Shown: positions 34,547 through 46,980 of the stretch, piece by piece
Layout of the letters: each line of letters starts with the position of its first letter
Position numbering within the stretch: the stretch's first letter is position 1
Origin: Bicyclus anynana
Lineage: Eukaryota; Arthropoda; Insecta; Lepidoptera; Nymphalidae
Length of the DNA stretch: 64,000 bases
Assembly: GCF_947172395.1 (NCBI RefSeq)
Contig: NC_069092.1
Location: 9,903,418 to 9,967,417, forward strand
Direction of reading: 5' to 3'
Program-made: the position numbers and the translations under genes
The notes under the pieces: generated by a model
Databases searched by the model: none
What the model was told of the DNA's origin: nothing
Seen by the model: the letters and a program-made list of their open reading frames with translations, nothing else

Positions 34547-34995
34547 TTTGTACGCTCCTTTGCGTCATCGTCTGTCATGCCCTTATCTTACAGGTCCTTA
34601 CGGACCTTCGTTAACCACGTTGTTGGTGGTCTTCCCTTTCCCCGCTTCTTAGTATCCATGGAAAGGTACTTTTTTACGACATGGTCATCTGGTCTTCGCA
34701 TCACATGACCGTACCATCTCAGCCTGGACTCTTTTGCTTTTTCAGCTATATCTGCGACCTTGAAGCTCCCTCTTATGTGTTCATTGCGCACCTTGTCCTT
34801 GAGTGTCACTCCTCCCGACCATCGCAACATACGCATTTCTGTTGTGTGAAGTTTCTGCTCATGGGTTTTTTTAGAGCCCATACTTCGCTGCCGTATAGGA
34901 GTGCTGGTCTGACAGCTGTCTTGTAAACTTTGCCCTTTGTTCTTATGGGAATCTTTTTGTCACATAATACAAACTTTTTTTCATAATTCATAAAA

Positions 34996-35439
34996 CAAAC
35001 TTTTTTTTTCTTTCATGATTTTTTTTTCAAAAAATGGTCCCGATTCACGGTCATTATTCGACACCGATAGCTATCTGATAGTGATCGTAAAGATTAACAT
35101 TATCATTCTAAGCCCATCAATTCGCATTGGAAAAGCGTGGTGGGTCCAAGGTTCATATCCCCTCTCCTATAAGGAGCCCTGGTCTCCTATCAATCAAATC
35201 AAATCAATACATCTATCTATTCTATTACTACTTATAATAAAATTGTTCGTTTTCTATACATTTATTCGCAATTTGAGATTTTACTTATACCATTTGTAAC
35301 ATTTGTAACAACAAACGTTACCGTGGCATAGAGTACTAGGTACTAGCGCCATCTAGAATCTATACTTGTAATACGAATTCTGTACATTTTGTACATTCTG
35401 TACATTTAGGATATTTTGAAATTTTTTGTCGGGGGGTGT
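34996..35439. repeat. Unassigned sequence with a SINE D-like fragment
   Basis: Positions about 35095-35185 (gcgtggtgggtccaaggttc, atatcccctctcctataagg) match the 3' part of the SINE at 53650-53990. The rest shows no gene. Confidence 0.5.
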
Positions 35440-35793
35440 TTGTATTACATAATCGATACTGAAGCTAAAAATATTTTTTTTTCACGCTGAAACTACTGAA
35501 TGAATTCAAATAAAATTTGGGACAGTTTAAGACTATATAATACGGAGAAGGTTATAGGATACTCTTTATTGCGAAAATAAAATAATAAGGGGGTGAAATA
35601 GGGATTGAAAGTTTGTGTGGAAAGTCCTTCATTCTTATAGTTACAATTTAAAAAAAAATGTTCATAAATCATAAAAAATACGAAATATAATGGGATTCAA
35701 ATTTTTTTTAATTTAAACTTTAACGTGGTGAAATAGGGCTTGAAAGTTTACATTGATTTCGACGCGGACGAAGTCGCGGGCGTCCGCTAGTTA
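35440..35793 (-). repeat. LINE 3'-tail
   Basis: On the minus strand it starts ctagcggacgcccgcgactt and carries two similar blocks about 120 bp apart with ccctatttcacc. It is a relative of 11995-12335. Confidence 0.75.
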
Positions 35794-36689
35794 AGAAATT
35801 ATAAAATCCTAATTTGCTGTGAATTGAATCGAGGACCTATCTGTTGAGAGGCACAGCAATACCAATTGCGTCAAAGAGGTCGTCAAAAAGTTTTATCTAA
35901 GAATCAGCATATGCTGCACTGACAAGGAATCAACCCGGACTAGCCTAACAACGTAGAGGGCGCGGGGTCGTAAACTACTCCCCCTTTGTGGGACTTATAG
36001 CGCGCCGACACTCACTTTCTTACACACATTCTCAAATTCAATGCGAGCGCAGTAAAGCAAAAGGAAAACTGTATTGCGTCAGTGATTTTAAATGCGCCTC
36101 CGAGATCGTGGCTTTTTTGTCTAGCCTTTGAAGTTTGCCACGCTTTCGAGGAAACTTACATAGTGTAAAATCCAGTGTTTCATGGTTAAAATAGATTGTG
36201 TTAGGTATAACATCTTTATACATATATATTTATAGCAATAAAATCTATCACCGCCTTCAAAGTGATCAAGGTAGCACGTACGATGTTATTTTCGCTTTTT
36301 AGTTTATTTTTGTGATTTATCACTATTTATTGATCGGAATAATTTTTTTTTTAAACATTTTATTTTTCTGTTTTTAGTGTGTCCTAGCATTTAATTTTCA
36401 TAAAAATCAGAAAAATGGGATCTATCTGGAAGTATACATTTTCGAACAAAAAAATAATTTTTAAAATTGGTTAAGAAATGACGAAGTTATGCGGTAACAA
36501 ACATAAATATTTTTATTATAAAATTTATATAGCCTATGTCTCAAGTTGACTAAATACGAATCTTTTGACCCCTCATTTATTAAAATCGGTTCAGTAATTT
36601 AGGCGCTACGGTGGAACAAACATACATACATACATAGACTGCCAAAATTACCCTTCCTTTTGGCTTTGCCGTAGTCGGGTAAAAAAACG
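35794..36689. other. Mostly unassigned; LINE-tail-like end
   Basis: Nothing is recognisable from 35794 to about 36450. Positions 36520-36690 contain the aaaatcggttcagtaattt and acatacatacatacata pattern of a LINE tail. Confidence 0.45.
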
Positions 36690-36735
36690 TACGCGTTGAA
36701 TTGAGAACCTCCTCCTTTTTTTAAAGTCGGTTAAA
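36690..36735 (-). repeat. End fragment of hairpin element family
   Basis: Reverse complement of the aaccgactt...aaaaaggaggaggttctc start seen at 40005. Confidence 0.7.
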
Positions 36736-36824
36736 AATAAATAAAAACCATAAGGAGATAAATGGATGGATTCATCAGGAGACAGCAGATTCCGGGTCTT
36801 ATGACTCGGCCGGGTTTAGGCTTA

Positions 36825-37180
36825 GACATCACATAATCATTATCCGCCGATGGACGTCCACTGCCGGACATAGGCCTCTTGTATAGACTTCCAAACATCA
36901 CGGTTTCGAGCCGCCAGCATTCAGCGGCCCCCTGTAACACGCTTGATATCCTCGGTCCATCTAGTGGGGGGTCGACCAACACTGCGCTTTCCGGTGCGGG
37001 GCCGCTATTCCATCACCTTGGGAGTCGTCATCCATCGGCTCTTCGTACTATGTGCCCATTGCCACTTCAACTTCACGACTCGCTGAACTATGTCGGTGAC
37101 TTTGGTTCGTCTACGGATATCGTCATTTCTGATTCTATGACGCACAGAAACTCCAAGCATAGCACGCTCACTACACTGTA
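36825..37180 (-). pseudogene. Degenerate RTE-type LINE C-terminal fragment
   Basis: On the minus strand the remnants read AMLGVSVRHRIRNDDIRRRT, KVTDIVQRVVKLKWQWA, then after a frame break RTGKRSVGRPP and further decayed sequence. This is the C-terminal region of RTE-type ORFs found in many Lepidoptera. There are several frame breaks and an internal deletion around the usual GH motif. Confidence 0.75.
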
Positions 37181-37265
37181 AAACTGTTTAAATAAAATCT
37201 TAATCAAAATTAAGGAAAACGAGCTTTTAGGTGTTGACCTGTCAATGTTTAATTAATCATTTCAC

Positions 37266-37460
37266 CGCGGCTAGTTGCCTCGACTGGTGACAGAAGGACT
37301 GGCTCATTTTTTGCGCAAAGGATCAGCCTGGCTGTCCAGCGCGGAAATGCAGCCAGTATTCTTGCCACCATTCCACGTAGGCATGATTTGTATAGTTATT
37401 AGGATAAGTTAGCTTAAGCTCTTTAATGTATTCTTTCTTAATAAAAAAAAAAAGAAAAAA
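37266..37460 (+). pseudogene. LINE ORF end and 3' tail
   Basis: One frame reads GSFFAQRISLAVQRGNAASI, then LATIPRRHDLYS and a stop, followed by a short UTR and an A-rich tail at about 37440-37460. Such an ending is seen in some insect LINE ORFs; the clade is not assigned. Confidence 0.6.
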
Positions 37461-38147
37461 TTATAAATATTCAGAATCGCAAGGTAGGTAACGCCTGCGT
37501 GTAAACAATATTAATAATGAATATATATTTGTGTCCTTAAATGTCCTTAAATGAAAGTCCCTACAAAAAATAAATTAAGTTTCTATTTCGATGAACTTTA
37601 AAAATATCGTTTTAAAGACACATTTTCCGTTTAAATACCTTTCAGTTTAATACTAAATATTAAATTTTAATGCTGACTTAGTAATATATCATTGTGAAAA
37701 TCTACTAAATTAAACAATTTCATTTTATTGCACTAACATAAAATTTAATTTAATGTTCCGACGTGATAAACGCCTTCCCAGTTCGCCTACTTTAATTTCA
37801 ATGAAAATTTGAAAAATTTCCCCAGTGGCCGCCGTCACATCATTCAGCACGGGAAACTCCATTTTCACGAAGGAAAAAGAGATTTTAGTTAGTTACATGA
37901 ATAAAGCTTTTCATACTTATTACCTCTGGAATTTTCGCATTTTGCCTCGTCGCCCTAACTGAATGAACTAATTATAGTATTTTTAACTATAATACTATTA
38001 ATTAATTAATTTTTAGGGATTTACCTTTAAGAGATTACTTTTATGAATGACAGAAAGTTTTTTAAATCGATTCATAAATAAACTATAATTTTAAAGTTTT
38101 TCTCTAGCGTCATTTGGAGTCATATTTATTATTTTTTTTATTTTAGA
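37461..38147. other. Intergenic, no gene seen
   Basis: AT-rich sequence with no recognisable features. Confidence 0.5.
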
Positions 38148-38352
38148 CGGCCGCATTGTGCAGTGGGTTGTGACCCTGCTTTCTGCATCCACGGTACTGG
38201 GTTCGATTCCTACAACGAAAATATTTGTGTGATGAATATGTTTTCAGTTCAGTCAGTTTAGTTTACTGTACGATACAATTGCTGACATATAGGTAGTACT
38301 CATGCAGCATCGGGATTAATTATTATTATAATTAAAAAAAAAAAAAACAAAA
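38148..38352 (+). repeat. tRNA-derived SINE, third family (C)
   Basis: tRNA-like head ggccgcattgtgcagtgg with B box ggttcgattcc, then an unrelated body and an A-rich tail at about 38333-38358. Only one copy is seen in this window. Confidence 0.7.
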
Positions 38353-38927
38353 AAAATAACTTTGCACTCTTTTCTCTAAAATAGGTACTATTGCATTTAC
38401 ACTTCGCGGGTTAAACCGAGGTTTTTGGTTTCTATATATTAGCTTGCCTCTCGTTATTCCATATGAACCGCATATCTCCAATTACTTTTTTAATTATCCA
38501 CCGATAAAGAGCTTTTAACTTTTTATTGAGACAAAGTAACCACTCGATATAAATTATACGTTTTATATCAGTACAGTACACACAGCCATATCTAAAGGCC
38601 ACTAATATCGCACGTACCTGCACATTTATCATTGTTGATGTCGCTTAATTGTGCTATAATTAACGGGCAATAATTACTAACGATCGTTGTGGACGTTGAA
38701 ATATGACTATCGGTACTTGCTTTGAGATAATTACGGATACCACCTCTACCTACCTATACTTGAAAACAAGTTACTTATACAAACAGAATATGATTTTTCC
38801 TAAACCTCTTTAGTTTAGAATAATAGTGTTATCTACAGCTTAATTATATAAATGGAAAACTTACTTTTATTGCGTGTAAATGTAGTATGCGTCTTTTGTA
38901 GTCTTTCGTGAGAATATGGAAATAACG

Positions 38928-39112
38928 CAGCTTTCTAGTGCTAGTGGTAAAAGAATTTTCAAAATCGGTTGAGACCTGCATGCCTAAGAAATTTCTTAAT
39001 TCTCTACGCGTGTGAAATCTGCCAATTGTGCCAGCGTGTGGACCTAGAACCTCTCTTTCTGAGAGGAGACTCGTGCTCAACAATGAACTTAAAATGGGTT
39101 GTTAATGATGAT
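38928..39112 (+). repeat. LINE-tail fragment joined to SINE B
   Basis: Positions 38940-38970 (aaaagaattttcaaaatcgg) are LINE tail; 38970-39112 is a decayed SINE B without its head (ctacgcgtgtgaaatctgcc, aaatgggttgttaatgatg). Confidence 0.7.
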
Positions 39113-39356
39113 AATGATAATATTAGTAAATATAGATAACATCTAAGATGTGACCTTTGAAGCAAGCTTTCGTGACCCTCTAATAAAAACAAACAATTTT
39201 GCACAATTAAATTTGCCACTGAGTAGTAAGTAGTATCTCTACCAATAGCATTTAGGAAGCCATTTTATCGAGAAGTTAGTAATAGCTAAAAGAACTTAGT
39301 GGTGTTACACTCGTGCTTTTAATCTGTTATCCCCTTAATCTATAATTATTCTAATT

Positions 39357-39692
39357 TTTTAACCGACTTCCAAAAAGGAGGAGGTTCTACGTTCGGCTGT
39401 ATGTATGTTTTTTTTTTTAATTATTATTTATCATGTTTTATGTACTCTAACGTAGACTAAATTTCGTTTTGACATGTATAATTTTATGTTTATTTCAAAT
39501 TTAAATTGTAGTTCGTAATTAAAACAATTGTATAATTGTGGGTAAGTAATATATACTTAAACAATTATATATATTGTAAAATTTGCGCGCCATTTATATG
39601 GCAATACACTATGACTTTATATTTGTTTGACCATCTTGTATATTTAAGTGTATTATGGCAAATAAAGTTCATTTCATTTCATTTCATTTTCC
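39357..39692 (+). repeat. Hairpin-family fragment and LINE 3' end with (ATTTC)n tail
   Basis: 39357-39415 begins aaccgacttccaaaaaggag. After it, 39480-39692 looks like a LINE 3' UTR (ttatggcaaataaagttc) ending in about four attt-catttc units. Confidence 0.6.
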
Positions 39693-40004
39693 CGTCATTC
39701 TCGTGAACACCTGCTAGCTTATTCACTAATTTGGTCTTTATTAACAATCAAATCAACTGAGAAATGTCATTTACCTACTGTATGATATCCACGAAAGGCA
39801 CCGGATGACATTTGTTATATTACACTATCTCAATTTCGTACGTGTCAGCTAATATAGGTACTTACGTCGAAGTTGGTGATCGTTAAAGGTTATGACCTAC
39901 ATAATCAAATATTATTAATATATATTATCACCCTAAAGCTCTTCAACTCGTCAACCTTACTTTTTTGTTTGTTTATAAAAATATGTCATAATAGGTAACA
40001 GTTT

Positions 40005-41003
40005 TTAACCGACTTCAAAAAGGAGGAGGTTCTCAATTCGGTCGGTTTTTTTTTTTTATGTATGTACACCGATTACTCAAAGACGCCTAAACCGATTTCA
40101 AAAATTATTTTTTTGTTTGAAACGGTATAGTCCCCATTTGGTCCCATTGCCATCATGTCAAGATCTGATGATGGGATTCTGGAGAAATTGAGGGGAACTT
40201 TCGAAAATTATATGGGTGTCTAGTGTGTTCGTATACTTTTCCATTTAGTACTTTTAAGCACTACAATTTCATGAAGGTTTAAAATTGATCTGATGATGGA
40301 GCCATAAAACAGACGAGGGAACTCCTCAGCGATTTACAGCAGTTACCTTGTGTTTGGGCTTGATTAATTTGTATTAATGAGAACTTTCCATATAGATAGG
40401 TTGTGACTGTCATTTAGGGGTTTGGTGATGAAGACCAAGGACAATTAAGGGAACTCCTTAACAGTTTACAGTAACTACCTTGTGTTTGGCCTTGATTAAT
40501 TCGTATTGCTGAGAACTTTCTACCTAGATGAGTTGTGTCTGTTATTAGGGGTCTGATGATGAAGTCCAAGGTCAATTAAGGGAACCCCTTAACGGTTTAC
40601 GGTAGCTACCTTGTGCTTGGGCTTGATTAATTTGTATTGCTGAGAATTTTGTACCAAGATGGGTTGTGACTGTCATTAGGGGTCTGATGTATTCGTTTGA
40701 GATGAAATTTTACACTAAAAATGGAAAAATAATAAAAATTTTAATAAAAAAAATACAACCGACTTCAAAACCTAAAAACGTACCCACTAAACTAAAAAGT
40801 GAAAAATAAAATATGTTCTACCTGCTGATCAGTATGAAGGCGGTGCTTAGCCGGTGTTGTCTTAATTTAAGCCATTTCTGACAGGACCACATGAAACAAC
40901 ACTGTCTGCAAAATCTAAATCTATAAGATATTCTCACATGGCTTGAATTAATACATCACCGGCTTAGTGGTTGCATTTTTTTTATTAAAATTTTTATTAT
41001 ATT
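40005..41003 (+). mobile_element. Non-autonomous element with a terminal hairpin, copy 1
   Basis: Begins ttaaccgacttcaaaaagg, passes three tandem units of about 131 bp (starting near 40317, 40449 and 40580, each with ggaactcct, taccttgtg and gcttgattaatt), and ends in a fold-back region: 40720-40860 (acactaaaaatggaaaaat ... ggcggtgcttagccggtg) with a shortened opposite arm at about 40960-41003. No coding capacity is seen. A longer, better-preserved copy is at 61059-62180 in the other orientation; end fragments are at 1995, 36690 and 39357. Confidence 0.8.
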
Positions 41004-41607
41004 CTCCTGGGATGACATACTACTCGTACATGGATTACGTTAGTTAAGCAACGATATATCATACTATAGATGTGTTATTTGCCTACAAAATCACCGCATA
41101 AAGTGATCCGAATTTAGCTATATTTAATTGCGTTATATATTTATGTGTATACAGTTTTAACAGGTTCTGAACACACAACTCGACATAGTATGCAATATTT
41201 AGGTACTTATTATTTGTATAAATAACTTTCGTTGAATACTATGCGACTCAATTAAATTAAGACAATTAGCCGCTTTTGCCTCAGCTTTGACGCGATAATA
41301 ACATGTCTATATTACAAAATCTTTGTAGTTAAGTATACAAATTCAAAGTAAACGCGAACGTGGATCATGGCTACAAACGTCAGAAAAGCTTTAATTTATG
41401 GCGACTGTTAGGTATACGGAAATTTCGTAGATTCTTTCACACCATAATACTTTGATGCTATTAATAAACGCCCACGGGTAATTTCAAAATTTGTGCCACG
41501 CCGATAAAAATAAAGTGCCCTTTTAAACACAGTTTTAATATCGTACTATCAATTTTACGCTATTCTATTTCGGCCACATGCATTGTAAGGTTTGATTTTT
41601 TTTTGAC
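41004..41607. other. Intergenic, no gene seen
   Basis: AT-rich with no recognisable element. Confidence 0.5.
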
Positions 41608-41826
41608 GGCCTCCGTGGCGCTGTGGTGTGCGCGGTGGATTTACAAGACGGACGTCCTGAGTTCGATCCCCAGCTGGGCCAATTGAGGTTTTCCATGGAT
41701 GGTTTTTCCAAAGGAGTGTAGATTTCATCCTACTCCTAACAAGTCAGCCCGGTTCCATCTTAGATTGTATCATCACTTACCATCAGGTGAGATTGTAGTC
41801 AAGGGCTAACTTGTAGAGAATAAAAG
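41608..41826 (+). repeat. tRNA-derived SINE, family A, internally deleted
   Basis: Head with ggcctccgtggcgctgtgg and B box gttcgatcccc; about 120 bp of the middle (through gacgtaccgcc) is missing. Confidence 0.9.
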
Positions 41827-41828
41827 AA

Positions 41829-41981
41829 TATTTGCCCAAATATGACCAATATTCCCATTCCCCTCCAACTAGTGGGAAAGACTGTATTAGGAGTGGGTAC
41901 AACAATAGACCAACGGGGCGGGGATCGAACCACCACCCCTCGGTGATGAGTTCAACCGCTTACCGTTGAGCTATTGAGGCT
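41829..41981 (-). repeat. tRNA-derived SINE, another family (E)
   Basis: On the minus strand the head is gcctcaatagctcaacggt with B box ggttcgatccc. The body includes gtacccactcctaatacag and ttgggcaaat. Its end abuts the tail of the preceding SINE A. Confidence 0.7.
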
Positions 41982-42028
41982 CTAAATTAGTTTGTAAATT
42001 CGGATGAAAGACTAAAAGTCAATTTCTA

Positions 42029-42250
42029 TTCTTTACAAGTTAGCCCTTGATTACAATCTCACATGATGGTAAGTGATGATGAAATCTAAGATGGAAGCGG
42101 GCTAACTTGTTAAGAGGAGGATGAAAACCCACACCCTTTTCGGTTCCAGCTTGGTGGGTGTAAACTCAGGTGAGATTGTAGTCAATGGCTAACTTGTAAA
42201 GATCTCTTGTAAAAAACTCTATATCCCCTATAGAGTTTACACCCACCAAG
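42029..42250. repeat. Rearranged SINE A fragments with inverted repeats
   Basis: A minus-strand SINE A piece (42029-42146) runs into a plus-strand tail piece (42167-42205). agcttggtgggtgtaaac near 42150 recurs inverted at about 42233-42250. Confidence 0.7.
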
Positions 42251-42455
42251 CTACTCTAATGCGAGTTTATTATCAGATGTTATCGGTAAAGACTTGAACC
42301 TACTGGTTTTCTTACAGGTGCTACACAACCAACTTCCCAACTCCAGGCAGTGAATTGAAAAGTTAGAAAAGCTCAAGTAATTTAAACCCCAACTCAGGAC
42401 TCGAATCTAGGACTTCGTAATGCGAATCCATGTAACCACTGGACGTAGTAGGGTG

Positions 42456-42610
42456 TCAAATCAAATCAAAATCATTTATTTCAATTAGGCTTAGTTTACA
42501 AGCACTTTTGAAATGTCAGGATTATATAATAATAGGTATAATTGAATCTTATGGTGGTAATAATAGTCATAAACTTAAAATTAAAGTTACGAGGGTTCCA
42601 AACGTGCCTT
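42456..42610 (-). repeat. LINE 3' end fragment
   Basis: Contains tcatttatttcaattaggct and acaagcacttttgaaatgtc, the same 3' UTR as at 8318 and 53262. Confidence 0.75.
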
Positions 42611-43422
42611 GGTCCAAGAAGAGACCACAACAAACTCAGCCAAGGTTTATTTGTCGTAAAAATATGTTAAGGAAACATAGCTAAGGAAAATGTCGAGATA
42701 AATCGACGAGCGATGGACAAAGTTTACTCATAGTTGCCTCTGCGTTATTTAACTTGAAGGGTGTCCTTGATTTATGTAAGAGCACGTACACCTGTCTAGA
42801 CGTCTAATAAACGAAAATATTTAATTTGTACTAAGCGAGAGTTTGTCATGACCGTAACATTCATTCATTCGTCATATTCATTCATTTATTCGTTCGTTCA
42901 TTCGCCAAATTCATTAATTAGTTCGTCATTTTGTAAAAGCTGAAAGTTCGTCATTTCTTAACTAGAATTTATATCATTGTAACAACAGCAGCCCAGAGTC
43001 TCGGTCGTCTAAGTCACAGTATAAGTATACTGAGTCTAAATATACGACGATTTTTTCAAGGCATTTTCTTCGGGATAATAAATGGAAATCAGTGACCCGT
43101 TGGTCACAAGTCCAGTGTTTCTCTCTGCCACACAGTCTATGAATTGCTAAGATGTCTTTCTCATGGTTCGCAGATACTTAGACATATCAATTTGTATAAA
43201 GGTATGTACCTTCTCGTAAGTCTGTTTTGTATTTAACACTAAAAATAAATAGGTACAATGTACCTAGATATTTAGTTAAAACAACCTGTAACAGCTGACA
43301 AAAGCTGTAAGATAGGTAAACATTTATTTAGAGTTACCGTTACCTACTATACTTGATTAAAAATAAGTTAATTTTAAGTACATAACCAAATAATTATTAG
43401 GAACTTTCTAATAAGTGGCACG
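42611..43422. other. Intergenic, no gene seen
   Basis: Includes an (ATTC)n/(TTCG)n-like tract at about 42860-42910. No other feature is recognisable. Confidence 0.5.
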
Positions 43423-43602
43423 TGAAAATGCGGTGAAGGACATCATAAACATCGTGAGGATATCTGCAAACCAGAGAATTTTCTTAATTCTCTGCGTGTG
43501 TGAAGTCTGCCAATCCGCATTGGGCCAGCGTGGTGGACTATTGGCCTAACCCCTCTCATTCTGAGAGACTCGAGCTCAGCAGTGATCCGAATATGGGTTG
43601 AT
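43423..43602 (+). repeat. tRNA-derived SINE, family B, headless
   Basis: Carries tctgcgtgtgtgaagtctgc, ttgggccagcgtggtggact and tatgggttgataatgaa; the tRNA-like head is absent. Confidence 0.88.
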
Positions 43603-43879
43603 AATGAACACAATGCCAAAACTGAGGGTAGGTATCACCTAGCATTAATAAAAAAGTATACCCTACACTTTTATACCACAACGCAACGGCGCAGAGTGAT
43701 TTATGCATGCGGCGTGCATCACCGCAAATTAAATTGTTTCATGGAATGCTGCAAAATATTTTTCTTTTCGTGGATTGAATTATAAAGGCCGTGTTTTCCG
43801 CATTTTGTCAACTGCGTATATTTCTTTGTTATTTTTTGTTACATTTTGGAATTATTTTGTTAGGTTGTACTCTGAATAC

Positions 43880-44228
43880 TATTCTGAACATCGATCGTAG
43901 ATCGTTAGATGGGCCTCAAAGCGTCGCAGAATTGTCATTGGTTTCACACATTGAGTACGTCATCACTCGTAACACATTTCTCTTTATTCATGTTGTGGCT
44001 TGTGTTTTTGCACTTCCAAAACGAACACAAAGGCATAATTAAGGGATTAAAATTAAAAAAAAAAACAGTAAATATTTTTTCAAGTCCACGTCTACTCACA
44101 CAGCACACAGCATGCGCTTGCTACGCACTAAGATTAGATGTGCGTGCACGTCTTTGGGTAATGACATAAAATTGTGCGTTCTTTAGTATGGAGGGGCCCA
44201 TCTAACGATATATCGATGATTCTGAAAA
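43880..44228. mobile_element. Fold-back element of about 350 bp
   Basis: A perfect 15-bp inverted repeat, atcgttagatgggcc at 43901-43915 with its complement at 44195-44209. Pairing extends outward imperfectly to about 43880 and 44226 (attctga and tcagaat cores). The interior has no recognisable coding. Confidence 0.6.
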
Positions 44229-44447
44229 CAACACTGAAGAAATAGTCAGGCTTTTTTAAACTAAAAAAAAAAAAAATTTACTTAATAAAATACTTTATAA
44301 TGGTGTTCAATTAATTATTAAAACATGATTTCAGAGAGAATCGCATCGCACGCGGTCCATCAAAGCATGTCTGAAATAATAAAATTACAGTGCGTTTCTT
44401 CCTAAATGTTTTGTTCTATTTTAGTTTTGAATCGATTTATTTACAAC

Positions 44448-44625
44448 TAGCCGAAGCCCTGCGGTTTCAATCACGTAGTTCCCGTTCCCGTGAGGAAACT
44501 GAGATAAAATATAGCTTATGACAATCACAAATAACGTGGCTCTCTAGTGGTAAAAAAATTTTCAAAAACGGTTAAGTAGATTCACACAGAACCCCCTACA
44601 ATCCCTATACCAATAGATATCTTTA
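44448..44625 (+). repeat. LINE 3'-tail
   Basis: Starts actagccgaagccctgcgg and continues with tagttcccgttcccgtgag, the family of 10402-11300. Confidence 0.75.
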
Positions 44626-46305
44626 CTTATCTACTTACATTTTAATTAACTTTTGGATATTACTAAAAAACTCATTATCATAGGTAAGTAGCTTTGAATA
44701 CTCGTTAGGAAAATCTTTTGACACACCACTACTCGATTCTGTAAAAGGCGAGTCGACTAAGTATAAATAAGTGCGTAGTTTTGTTATATCAATATAACAA
44801 ATGTGACGTATATTTATTATAAGTTCCACCATTTCTTTTGGCCGACGAAGCGTTACATCCACGCTCCCATTTCTCAAGGAACGGCAAAAAGGTGTAAATA
44901 TGTTCGAGCACAGAAACCGCTTACAATGATTTATATTGGCCGAGAAAAACCAGTCTGCACGGTCAGGGAAATGTATTTGACCAAAGAGATTGAAACGTTA
45001 TGTTGTTAATAGAAAAGACAACGATATAATCGTAGTTTGGCAGAACCCCTGAAGAATTGTTATGGTTTTTAGGTCGTTTAATTTCCAATTGACAATTGTT
45101 TTGGTGGATAATCTGCAAACGGAAATTTTAAGGATAACGGAGCGGACATCAATTTAACTTTAACTTTAATTGTAAGGTCACTACGCTTTTGCGTATTGGC
45201 AACGAGAAGATTTCTTAGCGGAATAAAAGGAATATAATGGAAAAAAAATATACTAAGCAGAACTAATAGGAAAGTGACCTGGACAGTGAAATAATCAAAA
45301 TTTATTTTATTATACGTCATTTAAGCTCAAACACTGTTCTTGTTATTGTTAATTAAAGAAAAAAAAAGAAAGAATTAGTTCAGTGTTACAGAACTACGTT
45401 AAATCTCTGTCTATAATAGAAATTTGGTAACCGGTTTTCTATTAATCAAGAACAGTCAGCTTCTTTGGTAATGATCTATTTTTTAATTTTTTTTTATACT
45501 AATAGCCGCTCTACTTTTTAGCTTTATCGTTGGTGTTAACATTTCGTGAGATATTAATATGTTTAGTAGGTATGCGGAAATATGATATTATTCAAATAGA
45601 TGTAACCCGATCTAAGGAAATGGGGTCATATAAATAGCAGTTCGTATTTACGTCCAGTCACTATTTTTTTTTTGCTTTATCCTCACGAAACTATGCCTTA
45701 TTACAATATTCATAAGGGTCTTTGAATTTTCATTACAAAACATTTTTACCTAAAATTTAAAGATTGATATCCGTAACAAATTACCTACATAAACAGAGCT
45801 TTCTAATTTATTTGTTGTTATATATACTATGAGTATTCATAAATGTGTATTTATACTTTGGCCCATTCATATACAATCTCGTGTGAGTGATTCTGAATAT
45901 TTTTCCATATAACACCACCGCAATTTACGGTCATTTGTATGTACGGAACATTCCCGTTGCTAGGGAAGTTTCCCCCAAAAGCCTTCGTCAAGTTTCATAG
46001 AGTGGTTCGTGAGCGCACTGCAAATGGAAAAGGAAACTTTTGGAAATTATTATAATTACGAGTGAATACAGACGGCTACATTCTTTATATTATTTTCCTC
46101 AATACCATTCTTACCCCTAACCATTCACTATTCTGTGCCCCTAACGTAAATAATAGCAACGTACTCTGATTAATTTTGATCCCAACTAATATCATTAATG
46201 CGAGTGTGAGTTTGTTCGTTTGTTACGCGTTCACGCCTAAACCACATAATCATTTAAAAATCCCTAGTGGAAAGCTACATCATAAGCAGTAACATAAACT
46301 TTATT
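44626..46305. other. Intergenic, no gene seen
   Basis: AT-rich; several short open frames without recognisable similarity. Confidence 0.5.
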
Positions 46306-46600
46306 TGACGGTCTCCGTGGTGCAGTGGTATGCGCGGTGGATTTACAAGACGGAGATCCTGGGTCCTTAATTGGTTCAGGTCTGGCTGATAGAAGGCTTC
46401 GACCGTGGCTAGTTACCACCCAGCCACCATGACGTACCGCCAAGCGATTTAGCGTTCCGGTACGATGTCGTGTATAGAAACCGAAAGGGGTGTAAACTGT
46501 TATTTTCCTTCTAACGAGTTAGCCCGCTTCCATCTTAGATTGCATCATCACTTACCATCAGGTGAGAATAACTTGTAAAATAATAAATAATTAAAAAAAA
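46306..46600 (+). repeat. tRNA-derived SINE, family A, small deletions
   Basis: Head ggtctccgtggtgcagtgg; the B box region is deleted between cctgggt and ccttaattgg. Confidence 0.9.
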
Positions 46601-46980
46601 TCCGTATTGTCACGCAGGTTAGTGAAAATCAAACTAACTTTAGTCTAAGTACAAAAAACTTACATGTTGAGACTCTCAAGGGAATCAAAATTAGGGTACT
46701 TTCCTTTGACCTGTTAATAAGAACCCACTAATTAGTACGGAACACATAGTGGGCGAGTCGGACTTGTCCCGTTTATTTGAATTATAGGCATTTATTGGAA
46801 TATTACCACGACCTTATGCCCATAAAACATGAGATTTCCTTGTCCTTAGTATGGGCACAGTTTCATTGAAAATTGTATGCTAGGACCTGTTAGATTCAAT
46901 GTAATTTATTACTTTTACATTTTTAAAATATTTTTTTAAAGTAATTAATAACTTCAACAGTTATATACAGTTATAGTTTT

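Larger units (their letters stand above)
31815..34995 (-). mobile_element. RTE-type LINE fragment split by an inner LINE
   Basis: The minus-strand C-terminal coding of an RTE-like LINE occupies about 34995-34531: KVYKTAVRPALLYGSEVWAL, then in another frame MRMLRWSGGVTLKDKVRNEH and RLRWYGHVMRR, with at least one frameshift and one stop. Its 3' end (MIGKADP, a cggg...aaaaggcgagg UTR and an A-rich tail) is at about 31880-31815. The two parts join in frame (WRH then MIGKADP) if 31881-34530 is removed. Confidence 0.8.

Noticed and set aside
36731..37181. Host coding frames of 83 and 100 codons on opposite strands
   Set aside because: The minus strand shows decayed RTE-type LINE sequence in several frames, which explains both.
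40317..40700. CRISPR-like array (three evenly spaced repeats)
   Set aside because: Units of about 131 bp are tandem with no short repeat-spacer structure, in a eukaryotic transposable element.
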